Positions 35,122-46,900 of a stretch of 63,418 nucleotides of DNA are shown here, one piece after another (position 1 is the first letter of the stretch; each line of letters begins with the position of its first letter). Origin of the DNA: an uncultured Cellvibrio sp. Lineage in GTDB: Bacteria; Pseudomonadota; Gammaproteobacteria; Pseudomonadales; Cellvibrionaceae. The notes beneath the pieces are model-generated. The model was not told the DNA's origin and made no database searches. It saw nothing but the letters and a program-made list of their open reading frames with translations. Where the stretch lies: positions 1 to 63,418 of the forward strand of contig CAMLML010000017.1 of the NCBI GenBank assembly GCA_946481095.1, given 5' to 3'. A program made the position numbers and the translations under genes.

Positions 35122-37845
35122 ATGAATAAATCTATAAACCCTGGTAAAAAATATTGGTCAGGAATTTTATTGAGTGCCCTGCTCTCTGTCACATCCATCA
35201 GTGTGATGGCTGAAAAAAATGTCGAAGATCTTGATCGCGGATTGATAGTGATTCCAGCAACACAAGGTAATGCCATCAGTTGGCGAACGCTGATCAGTGA
35301 TCCAGAAAAAAAAGGGTTTGATATTTATCGCAATGGCAAAAAAATTAATAAAAAGCCATTTAAAGATGCCAGTTTTTATCTGGATCCCAATGGAAAGCCT
35401 GGAGATTCCTACAAGGTGGTTATGGAGCATGAGCATCAACATCACTCTGTAAATGTACGTCCGTGGAATCAGCCCTATTTATCCATTCCACTGAACAAAC
35501 CCAAAAGTGATTCAATTAAAGGAGTTGTACACAGCTACTCTGCCAATGATGCCAGTGTTGCGGATTTGGATGGCGATGGCCGTTACGAAATTATTTTGAA
35601 ATGGGAACCCACTAACGCCAAAGATAATTCACAAAGCGGTTACACAGGCCATGTTTTTATTGATGCTTACACCCTGGAAGGCAAACAACTCTGGCGAATT
35701 GATTTGGGAAAAAATATTCGTGCCGGTGCGCATTACACACAATTTATTGCTTACGATTTTAATGGCGATGGCCGCGCTGAAATTGCCATGAAAACAGCCG
35801 ATGGCACTATCGATGGTCGTGGCAATATTATTGGCAATGCCAATGTCGATTATCGCAATAGCGGTGGTTACATTCTTTCCGGTGCAGAATATTTAACTAT
35901 GTTTGATGGTTTGTCCGGTGAAGCGCTGGACACTATCGATTACACACCTGCGCGTGGAAATGTAAATGACTGGGGTGATAATTACGGCAATCGCGTGGAT
36001 CGATTTTTAGCAGGTGTTGCTTATTTTGATGGTGAAAAACCCAGCTTGTTTATGGCACGCGGTTATTACACACGTGCTGTCGTTGCTGCCTATGATTGGG
36101 TTGATAATAAATTCAACCAACGCTGGGTATTTGATACCAATAATGGCAATGGCGATGAAATTGTTTATGGTCAGGGTGCGCATAGTTTGTCAGTGGCCGA
36201 TGTAGATGCTGATGGTCGCGATGAAATTATTTATGGTGCAGCCACTATCGATGATAACGGCCATGCACTTTACAGCACCGCACTGGGTCACGGTGACGCA
36301 TTGCATGTTAGCGATCTTGATCCAACACGCTCTGGTATGGAAATTTTTATGGTGCATGAATGCCCAAGCTGTTACACCAAAGACGGTGTTGAATATGGAG
36401 TTGAAATGCACGATGCCGCCACCGGACAAGTTTTATGGAATCGTCCAAGCAATGCAGCCGATGTGGGCCGTGGTGTGAGTATTGATATTGATCCCAATTT
36501 TGTCGGAAATGAACAATGGGCATCGCGTGGTGGATTGGTTGCAGCCAATGGACAACTGATTGCAGAAACGCCACCACCACAAATGAATTTTGCATCCTGG
36601 TGGGATGGCGATTTATTGCGTGAAATGCTTGATGGTAATTCCATCTACAAATGGGATTATGAAAATTTCACATCCAATAAAATTCTGGATGGTTCATTAT
36701 TTTCTGCAATTTCCAACAATGGCACCAAAGCAACACCGGCGCTTTCTGCCGATATTTTGGGTGACTGGCGTGAAGAAGTCATTTGGCGCAATACAGATGA
36801 CACCTCGCTCATGATTTTTTCCTCTCATATTCCCACGCAATATCGCATTCCAACACTGATGCAAAATCCGCAATACCGCGCAGCAATTGCCTGGCAAAAC
36901 GTGGGTTACAATCAACCGCCCCACCCTGATTTTTTTATGGGTGGAATTGAAACTACTCCTCTTGTCTACAAAGCAACAACCAATAAAGGGAGTGAGTGGG
37001 TGAAATTGGTTGCGCGGGGTTACGACGATAAAGTTATTGTTAATCTTTACAGTCATCTGTTGAAATTCAAATCAGCAGAAATTTTCCGCAGCATAGAGAA
37101 TGATCCAACAACCCGTGTCAGCATAGGTTGCATTACCGAAAACCATCCTGAGTTGATTGATAACAATGTGGTGCCGGATGTTGATTATTTTTATTGGGCT
37201 GAAATTAAAGGCAAAAGAAAAACCGACCTCGATCCCGGTGTATCCAAAACCAAATTATCCATCAGTTTAATTCCGCAAATAGAATTCAATATCAATAATA
37301 ATGAGGTGCCTGTGCAATTAACCTGGCGCACAGCCAATATGGATATACGTTCAATTAACATTTATCGTGCAGAAACAACAGACGCCAATTCCCCCGCTGA
37401 TTTTTCAACAAGCCAATCAGTATCAACACCTGCAATTAACAGTTTAAGTTGGGCAGATGCAACAGCAACTGCGGGTAAAAATTATTACTACTGGATTGAA
37501 TTTGATAATGCAGTAACCAATCAAATTGTGCGCTCGGAACCTGTGTATGTTGCAACTGTACTGACACCCAAAACCAATTTAATCAGTGCAAAAACTGACG
37601 CCGGCATTTCACTGAGTTGGAAGCTTCAGGATTTTCCACAAGCCATTAGAGTTGTAGAGGTATATCGCAATACCCGCAACCAAGCCAGTGGTCGCACACG
37701 AATTCTGGCCAGCGCACCACAAGAAGGAACCCTGCTCGATACCAGCGGCTTGGTTGCAGGTACTACTTATTGGTATATGTTTAAATTAACCATGAGTGAT
37801 GGGACTACGATCAACACACTGCCGGAAGCCATGATTACTTACTAA
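35122..37845 (+). CDS. Rhamnogalacturonan lyase PL11 with C-terminal FnIII-like modules
   Basis: A 907-aa secreted lyase that should cleave the Rha-GalA backbone of RG-I by beta-elimination. A signal peptide occupies residues 1-30. The propeller domain (about 35-620) begins DRGLIVIPATQGNAISWR and holds the calcium-binding loops DLDGDGRYEI, DFNGDGRAEI and DVDADGRDEI that are typical of PL11. Further family segments are WDGDLLREMLDG and DILGDWREEVIWR. PL11 enzymes usually end near 620 residues. Here a further 290 residues form two or three beta-sandwich modules with FnIII-like strands (SWADATATAGKNYYYWIEFD, TTYWYMFKLTMSDG), perhaps for wall binding. It is the last plus-strand gene of the pectin locus and convergent with the Tc toxin genes. 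Confidence 0.92.
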   Translation: MNKSINPGKKYWSGILLSALLSVTSISVMAEKNVEDLDRGLIVIPATQGNAISWRTLISDPEKKGFDIYRNGKKINKKPFKDASFYLDPNGKPGDSYKVVMEHEHQHHSVNVRPWNQPYLSIPLNKPKSDSIKGVVHSYSANDASVADLDGDGRYEIILKWEPTNAKDNSQSGYTGHVFIDAYTLEGKQLWRIDLGKNIRAGAHYTQFIAYDFNGDGRAEIAMKTADGTIDGRGNIIGNANVDYRNSGGYILSGAEYLTMFDGLSGEALDTIDYTPARGNVNDWGDNYGNRVDRFLAGVAYFDGEKPSLFMARGYYTRAVVAAYDWVDNKFNQRWVFDTNNGNGDEIVYGQGAHSLSVADVDADGRDEIIYGAATIDDNGHALYSTALGHGDALHVSDLDPTRSGMEIFMVHECPSCYTKDGVEYGVEMHDAATGQVLWNRPSNAADVGRGVSIDIDPNFVGNEQWASRGGLVAANGQLIAETPPPQMNFASWWDGDLLREMLDGNSIYKWDYENFTSNKILDGSLFSAISNNGTKATPALSADILGDWREEVIWRNTDDTSLMIFSSHIPTQYRIPTLMQNPQYRAAIAWQNVGYNQPPHPDFFMGGIETTPLVYKATTNKGSEWVKLVARGYDDKVIVNLYSHLLKFKSAEIFRSIENDPTTRVSIGCITENHPELIDNNVVPDVDYFYWAEIKGKRKTDLDPGVSKTKLSISLIPQIEFNINNNEVPVQLTWRTANMDIRSINIYRAETTDANSPADFSTSQSVSTPAINSLSWADATATAGKNYYYWIEFDNAVTNQIVRSEPVYVATVLTPKTNLISAKTDAGISLSWKLQDFPQAIRVVEVYRNTRNQASGRTRILASAPQEGTLLDTSGLVAGTTYWYMFKLTMSDGTTINTLPEAMITY

Positions 37846-37888
37846 CAAAAATGTAATTCTCCGAAGAGTTTTGCACGAATCAGTTTAC

Positions 37889-37922
37889 CGTCATCTCCAC
37901 AATCGCAGTTGTGGGGATGACG
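37889..37922. repeat. REP-like hairpin ending GGATGACG (copy 3)
   Basis: CGTCATCTCCACAA (37889-37902) and TTGTGGGGATGACG (37909-37922) pair with one mismatch across a TCGCAG loop. It sits between the convergent PL11 and TcA genes and could act as a shared transcript end. It is the longest stem of the family in this window. Confidence 0.7.
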
Positions 37923-37972
37923 AAACAAAAATGAGTTCGCCTTTTTCACTGGATGGAAATGCAGATTCCCTA

Positions 37973-40900
37973 TTACATTTTCGGTATTTTATATTTAATC
38001 ACCAGCACCAACTCCTCAAGTTTTTCTATTTGATCAGCAGCAATAGATAAATTAAAAGGTTTATCAATTTTTATGGCATCAGTTTTTTCGCGGCATAAAT
38101 TTATCTCGCTGCTAATCTTTGCCAAATCAATAGCTGATCCGTCAATGTTTATTGCGTATGAGGCAGGATTATCTTTAACTTGAGCTAAAAACATTACTTC
38201 TTCAATAGATGGTTTATCGATGATTTGAACTATATAGGGCAATCTTGATTTATCAATTTTCAGATCAATCACACCCGTTTTCCTGAGCATATGCCAATCA
38301 TTTGGAAGGTCGTGTTTCATGTGTAAAGCGATGTGCAGTCCTGTTTCATTAAGCGCTTGGGCAATATTTTCAAGTTGCTTGGACAGTGATTTATTTGCTG
38401 CTGCTTTAAGTATCTCACCACCTTCATTGGCGGTGTATTTGATATGGACAATGGCATCAGAAATAGATTGATAATCAAATTGTCTTATCTTCGGTAACTC
38501 CAGCCGCCATTTACTAATGACACCCGCACCTTCAAACGGCAGATAACGTTCATCTTTAAAATTCAGCTCAAACATACCGCTATCATTTTGTCCATGACTA
38601 ACAGCGACAGCATTAACTGGAATTTTATACGTACTGAATCGTAAATCCTCGCTTTCAGTTTCCTCTTCGTAACCCTTGCCGCCTATTGCCGTATTTCGAA
38701 ATTTATTTTCCAGAAGAGTTAATGTTGCATTGACACCTGTATAAGGGCCAACAATGCATGGAATGGATAAGGAAACTGATTTAATCCGGCGTTTGTAATG
38801 ACCCGGAAAATCCAAATCAAAAATAGCTTCAGGGATTACAAATTCGCATTTTCCTGTTTCACGGAGCTGGATGATTGCCAAAGGATCAAGCTGATAAAGC
38901 GATAGGTGTTTGGTAATTTCATAATCGTACCCACGTTCGTTTTGGTAGGAAGCTTCTAACTGCTTTAAGCCAACATACAATTGCTCACCTGCTAACAAGC
39001 CCTCACGCCCAGCATCGAAATAACCAGATTGGATAAAATTGGAATTACTCAACCCACGCTCAAATTGGTAAGTTTTTTCGGCTTTTTTAGCAAGGTCGTA
39101 AGCAAGGTTGTAAACCTGACGATATAAGGTTTTTAAACTGCCACGCATCCATGTATAGAGTTCTTCATTAGTAAATTTATTTTTTAAGAACTCTTCAAAT
39201 TCAGCTGAATTGTCAATAGCTTTCTGTTGATTAGTGATTTCCAGGTTTGCTATGTCAACACGGATTTGTTGGGCGAGAATTTGTTTGTCTATTTGCTTGA
39301 GTTCATAACCTGCAGAATTGGCTTGGAAGATACGGTCCTGCAAGGCGCGAGTGAAACCTCCTTTTTTTCCTGCACTAGAACTAGCAAAAGATAAATCACT
39401 GGCGCGAACTTGAAGTCCTCTGCCAACTGCTTGCGCTGCATTCCCAAGCATTGTTCCTGAGAAAATAACAGCTTTCATGCCAACTCCCCAAGGAGCTGTT
39501 GTTGGCTCAATAGATGGAATGACATGATGTATGCTAGCTAAAGTTTCAACAATACCGATTCCTCTTTGCCAATCTTGTGCTTCGCTGGCCTTATCCATAT
39601 CCTCCTTTTCAAACGAAATTAATTTCAATCCACTATCACCATCGACAGTGACAATTTCGTTTGGAATTCCATTAAACTCAGCAGCATCACCCGGTACTAA
39701 ACTTTCATCCAGACCAGCTAATTTCAAATAATATTTCATCCTGGCTTCTGGTGATTTACGGTTTTGCTGTAAGCTTTCAATATTTTTTTGTGCTTCTTCC
39801 AATTGTTTTTTCTTGATTTCCATCATCAAATTTTGCATAACGCCTTCATGTTTTGCGCGGATCAGCGCAATAGTTTCATTATCTTTTTTCTCAATTGCAG
39901 AAAGCATTGCACCGCCTAATGATTTTAATTCATTACATAACTCAAGCGCTTTTTGTAATAAATAATAAAAACGATAATTTGGCATTGGGGTATTGAGATC
40001 ATTCAATACTGAATCAATACTCAAGCCCTGCGCAGCGGCCTTGACCAATAAAGCCGGATCAATCGGAGGCTCAAATAATGGTAGCTTGCGAAATATGCCT
40101 TCAATGTTCAGGCAATGGCGGATTTTATACAGCCGATCCGCCAAGGTATCCCAATACCCCATCAACTTGGGATTGTTCGGGATACAAAAATACAGGGATT
40201 TGGCAAAACCGAAGATATTGGTGAAACCAATTTCCCCAGTCTTGACATCAAATGATCCAATCGGAAAAGGAGTTTGATTGCTGAATGGCGCAGCCAGTTC
40301 CAATTCCACCATGGCATTACCGAAAGCATCCCATTTGCCCAATAAACTGAGATAAGTTTGCGGTTTAACTTTTCCACGTTTAGGAATCATCATGGGTTTA
40401 GGTCCCAAGATGTGCCCTGCCAATACATAGAGCTGGGTAGCTTGATTAATGGTTTCAATTGTGTCCTGACGGAATAAATAATCACCCCATGCCAATAAAT
40501 TATCGATGTATTTCATAACCACCCATTTCATATAGGCGACAGGACGGCGTCTGGCAATAACGTGTGGCATAAATGGTTTGTTGCGCCACTCATTAATGGA
40601 ATCGTTTGGTTCATTGGGAGTGAGGGAATTGAAAATATTATCTAAAATCCGTTTACTATCAGTTTCTTTGAATGGCTGAAATTGCCAGAAACGATTGTCC
40701 TGATTTCCATCAGCCATTGGATTAAACACATAATGAAACCATTTCATGGCTTCTTCATACTGTTGCGCCTTACTTAAGGCGTCAGCCAACAAGATAGGTG
40801 TATGGAAAAATAGCTCCCAATTATAAAGTGAATAGGGATGCTTTAATTCATTACAAAACACTTTTCCATCCTGGGTTACCTGCCCAAATTCCTTAATATC

Positions 40901-43900
40901 AATTTTTATATTCTGCTCAAAGAATTTTTCAAGCTTCCCAAGATTAATCAACTTTAGTAACTCAGGCGTATCAGAATAGTAAAATTTTGTATTGATTCCA
41001 CTATAGGGAAAGCTAAATTGAGCCGTGCTTGGAGTAACTGTAAATTCAGCGTCTTGATTACCCCAAACCTTGTCGCGAAGCTGTAATGATTGTAGATGAA
41101 ATGATTGCAATATAATCGATTGCACAATCGTGATATTTCTCCGAAATTTTTGAAATACAGTTTTTCCAAAATTACCTTGAACGCTGGATGGCAAGTATTC
41201 AGCTCCATCGTCTACATGCTTATCGTCTTCGATTTTACTACCAGTAAAAGTAAAACCTTTGTAAGTAATCTTATCGTCATTGACCAGATCCTCAACACGT
41301 ATTTGAATTCCAGTTTCAGAGACATCTGGAATGAAAGTGAATTGATCAATTCTTCTTCCTTTGGTTAAGGGAGCAATTAGAACATTATTGGAGAGTTGTT
41401 TCTGAGTCCATTTTGAATTCCGATATTCGCTCCACCCCAACTTTATTTCCCAATAATACACAAGTGGGTCAGTTGGAATTTTTGTAATGGTTGCTCCAGG
41501 GTTATCGTTATCATCCGACGACGTTTTAATATCTTTAATAGTGGTGCTTCCTGGTCGTGTTTTTTTAACTATTTGTGGAAAGAAAATCAGTAACCGACCA
41601 TTCCATGCAACAGGAGTTAAATAACAGCCATTCCCTATGACGTCACTGTTATCATTTTCTAGATCATAACTCGGTATATCCACCTGCACCTTTTCCCAGG
41701 GATACCAATTCATTTCATCCAAAGCAAGATAACGATAATAGAACATATAAGGAGCATTGCGAGTGCGAGAAAAAATATGCAGCCTAGCCCCTGGCTTCCA
41801 CCCTGTACCATCCTCTTTCTTTTCTCCCTCAATATATAAACCAACCACTTCCATATTCGATACTTCGTCCACTTTATACAGATAGGATTTTAGTGCGTCA
41901 GTGACATTTTGTTTGCTGATATCTTTTTGCAGAAGTTCGCTTTCCAGTTCTTTAAAGAATGGGCTTTTATCATCGCGCAAATTGCTTTCAATCCAGTTTT
42001 CCGGATACAGAAATACCTTACGATTGGCTTCCCATACCCGATAGCGCTGCATCCAATCCCAGCGACCGCGATCCAACACGCCACTCGCGATGCCGATTTC
42101 GTTTTTCGAGTTGTCGAGTTTTGATTCCAACCCCAAAAAGCAACGTTGAATGAATAATTGTATTGAGGAAATTCCTTGTTTGATGCGTGAAGTTTCCATA
42201 CAAGCGCACATCTGCACATCTATCAAAAAATATTCGAACAAACCGTCAGCATCCGTGACATTTGATGCAATTAACTCTGGTTGTTGTAACAAATAAGCTG
42301 TCAATGCGTCCCGTTGGTTGTTGCGTAGTTGATCATTCAGAGGTTTGATGACCTGCTCCCAGTCAGTTTGGTTATACCGGGCACGGATGGCGTTTTTGAT
42401 GCTATCCGCAATTTCCCGAGACTTTTTGAACTTGGAGGTTGGAATAGCCCAATCGAAAAGCAGATTAATATCAACGCTTATTTTATCAGCCACTTTTAAA
42501 GCGTTTTGCAGCTTAAGAAGATTTTTTTCATTTCGGTAATCTGTTGGCTGGAGGATATTGAAATGATCTGAAGTGATTAATTTATCAATTCGATCTTTTT
42601 TCCAGGCAGTTAGGTCTGCAATTCTCTCGCTCAATTTCGTAGCATCTGACGCTGGTTCGTAAATCCAGTGCCAGAAATCGAGCATATTGATTTTTCTTTG
42701 CGATAACGAATTGCGCAGACGTGTATAGGCTTCCAAACGGAGCCAATGTTTCAATTCAAAAAAATTTAAATCCAGATTATCAAACTCAGATTTTTTCTCA
42801 TGAAGGAAGTGAATTTCTTCAGCACTTAACTCAAATCCTGAAACAACCATAGCTGCTTTTTTTAAGGCAACCAGAGCGGGTTCTGCAGTTTTTGAAACAA
42901 AATCAGGAATGAGCGCACTGGAAGGAATGGCGGTAATAGGAGAAGCCGGGGTCTTCCAAAAAATATTTTTGAGTTCTGTAGCAACGCTATTTAATTTGTA
43001 AAGCTTGCCTGAAGTTAATTCTATTGCATCACTCCACCATTCATTGGTCGGGTCTTCTTGACGTGTAAAACTGAGTGCAATCCCATTAATGCTAACGACT
43101 GGCGTAGCATTACTATCTTTTACAATAAACGTAAAATTAGCGTTCGCGGCCGGTATTAAATAACCATTCCAGTTTGCATCAACCGGTGTTGCGCTATCTT
43201 TGATTTTTTCAAAGATATTGTAGATTGGAGATTCTGGATTACCCATCTTAAGGATTTTTGAAACCAATACATCCGTAACTTTACTGTCCAGCTCGGAAAA
43301 GCCAGATAGAATGTCTATAACAAAACGGTGGGTTAATTGCTGGCGTAAATAAGGCAGGAAGATTTCAAGAAACGCAACGCGTTTCGGGGGAGCAGTATTG
43401 GGGTCAGGATTTCCATCCGGAATATTGGCGATAGGAACACTAATATCACTTGATTTAATTAGGTTTTCTAACCTAGTCTTTTCAGCTGTATTCTTGGTTT
43501 TTTCGTCAGCAAACACGCCAGAAAATATTTCCTGGAATAATTTTCTTTGCTGCTTTTCAATGCGAGTGAGTGCATCTTGCCAAGCTGGATCAGCGTTAAG
43601 ATTTTTGTAATCATTGGCCTCAGATACAGTCAATATTCCCGTAACTTGAATGCTGCCCACAGCTTTATCGTATTTCAGTTTGCTCTTCAGTGACTTGTCA
43701 TCGGGAACAGCGATAGTTAGATTTTTCGGTGCGTTGGTTTGGTAGGTATTGGTTCCTTCCAAATAGGCGATCAGCTTATCCACAACTGGCATTTCGAACA
43801 GCAAGCTGACTTTGGTACGAACCAAATCAGTCGTCGCTTTTTGCTGGATATTTATTTTTTTTGCATCAGCATCTGTTAGGTTGGAATCAGCAGTCAAGTC

Positions 43901-46900
43901 CTTATGCGCCTCGTCGATGGCATTCAGTCCGTCGTATAAAGTTTTGCTGAGCAAAAGAACTGTTTTCTGATTAGGGGAGAAAGGCTTTCTATCATCATCA
44001 ACATTTTCAATAATGTAGTTGAGCTGTTGATAGCTAAACCCAGCTTCCTCCATTTTCTCCCAACGTTCCAAAAACTCGAACGAGGCATGAGCATCTTTGA
44101 AAAAGTCACCAAATAATTGTAAAACACTAATGAATGCTGGAATTCGCAAGCCTAACACTTTTGATAACAAGCGATACCGATAGAGCAGCGATAAATTAGC
44201 CAGGGTTAATTTATCTTTCATGCCAACAGATTTTTTGATGGATTCTATATCGTCAGCAGAAAGATTTAATGCTGCCATGACAGCAGGCAGATGATCGGAT
44301 AATGTCGTATCAGCGGTTAAATAATTGCCTTTTTCATCGGCTTTAAAGACTTTATCAATGCCCAAAACGTTATGGGTCAGGAATAATCGTTTATAGAGGG
44401 ATTTATCGCCCGAGGTGCTGATATTTGTCCAAAACCCCAGCAGCTTTATCAACTCCAAACCGGTTTTTTCCAACAATCCGGATACAGCAACTAACTGATG
44501 GATCAACCTTGGATTAATGTCAAAAACTTCAACACAAATTTCATCAGAGCAATCGCAACCGCCACAATCATTCCCGAGATCGCTGCAATCATCATCGCAA
44601 TCAGTGCAAATACTTTCATCGAGTTGGTTCATTACATTTGCAGCAACAGTATTGGAAACACTCAATCCAATAATGGCTTGATCAACCTCGTCAATCGTCC
44701 AACCTAGCTTTCTCCATAGACGAAGGAAGCGGTGAATTTTGTCGTATTCAGGTAAGGTGAGCGGCGTACCATCAAGGTGTTGCAATACAGCGGTATCAAG
44801 GTTACAAGTATCTTGTTGTTCAAATAAGGCAAGATATATTTCGCCATTAATAGGCAAAAAAATTCCTTTTTCACCTTTGCTTCCATGAAAAATTAAATTT
44901 TTTAGTTGATTTAGATCTACAGGAGTATCAGAAGATTTAAATGCCAACTTACCTGTGAGTTTATCTATAGTTGCCCACTCCACTTCATGTGGTTGGGTAT
45001 TTTCTTCAATAGCAACAAGCGCAAATATTTTACAACTTCTTACTATTAATCTGTAATTAAAATTTTGTGTTGCCTGGGTTAACCCAAGTGTTTGGTGATT
45101 GTTTTGAATAACGATCTCGCCATCCACACACCCTCTGCCATTTTCGATAACAATCATCTTGCCGATTTTTTCAAAATAGCATTTCACCCAGCAAATTATG
45201 TCCGTATCGGAGATATCTGGTGAATCGTCGCAGGGTTTTGGGCAACTCAAGGTTTTTTTATTGGCAAGCAAATCGATTTGTTCCTTCAGGGCGGGAACCA
45301 ATTCAGCCAGTTTTTCGCCCCTCACTAAATCTTCGGCCATTTTGTCAATGCCGTATGCTTTGGCGTAGTTCTGTAGAAATCGATAACTGAAATGCAGGCT
45401 TTCCATGATAGTCTTTGCCCGACCCTCTGGCAGGCAAGGATTAATAGTTTCCGTTTTTAATAAATCAACCAAATTGAAATAATCAATACCTGTGCGACGT
45501 AAAAATTCTTTTTTAATTTGCGCCAAGCCGTTATCGCCAACAAGCATGGTTGCTTCATCGGTATAGCCGTAATATTCATGTACCGGTTTACCGCCAACTA
45601 ATGTCCAATACTCGTCTTTCGTCAGCGCTGGATTGTTTTTTAATTTCCGCATCAATTCTATGCTTTCAAAACATTCTTTTGTCAGAATGACGTATTCTTC
45701 CTTGGTCATACCCAAATATTCAGCGTCAGCCGCGCGATCAAGTGTTTGATCCTTTAGTTGTGTTAACTCTACATCTGCTCCAGTGTTATTTTTTCGGAAA
45801 GTGCTGATCACCTCATGACGGCTGGCATCCAAAAATTTTAGATAAATCCTGGCAGCATCAATTGGCTGATGATAAGGCAAGGTAAAGGGATAAACTTCGT
45901 CTTTTAAAATACAATAAGCCTTGTATTCCGTATGTTGTGGTTCAGCCAGCAATTCACTGCTGGTTTCGTCTTTCACATTGAAAGGCTTCAGCTTTTTAAA
46001 CGCGACATAGTTTTCCATCACCTCGTTTACTAAATCCACATAGGGAATTATGGTGAATGAATTCTGGCAAGTTAGTTCCAGGCAACCTAAATCAGGTCTG
46101 CGATCAAATAGTTTTTCCAGTGGTGTGCCTGAAATATCTTTTGGATCTGCTTTTTTGGCGAGAGATCCTGTTTCATCAGGATTGAGGTTGTTATTACGCA
46201 GATAATTTAGCAGCTCGACAAAATAGGCGGCCGGACTATAGACCGAATTACATTCACCACATTCGCAAAAATCAGAATCAGCAAATAATAAATCCCACGA
46301 TAAATTATGTTTTTCGATCAATCCTTTTGCATGCTCTTCCCTGGACTTCTCTATTACAACCGCACTACTTAACGGTCTCATAGCTTGCGCCTGCGGATGA
46401 ATATAGGAATTTAAACTTTTATCGATCAAGGCGACGCCTGTCGGTTTGGCAGCTTCCCGCACCGACACCATAAATTGCTCGTTACGTACCCGTGTTTGCT
46501 GCGCATTATGATGTATTTGCGCCAGAATATTTCCATCCAGCCCACTCTCACTGAGCGCTGCCATAAATTGCTGTTGAGGCATCTCCGAAATTTGCAGAGC
46601 CGAATGGATTTTAGCGTTGTACAACACAGGCACCACATCCGGGTCATGACTGACAGCGCTAATACGTTGCAAGGTTTTTAATTGGGTTTTAACAGCGTCT
46701 TGATCTTCAACGGAAATATCTTTAAAAGCATCTTCGTTTTTTATCAGTTCGTAAACAGAAGTGGTTTTGATATTGAAATCAGGATGTTTAGTTAAGACAG
46801 TAGCGATATTCGTTCCTGTCGCATCATTTAAAAACGGAACCTTCGGGTCTTTAACCATGTTGATCAACAACGCCGTGGGTTCCAGTGTGAATAAGTTGCG

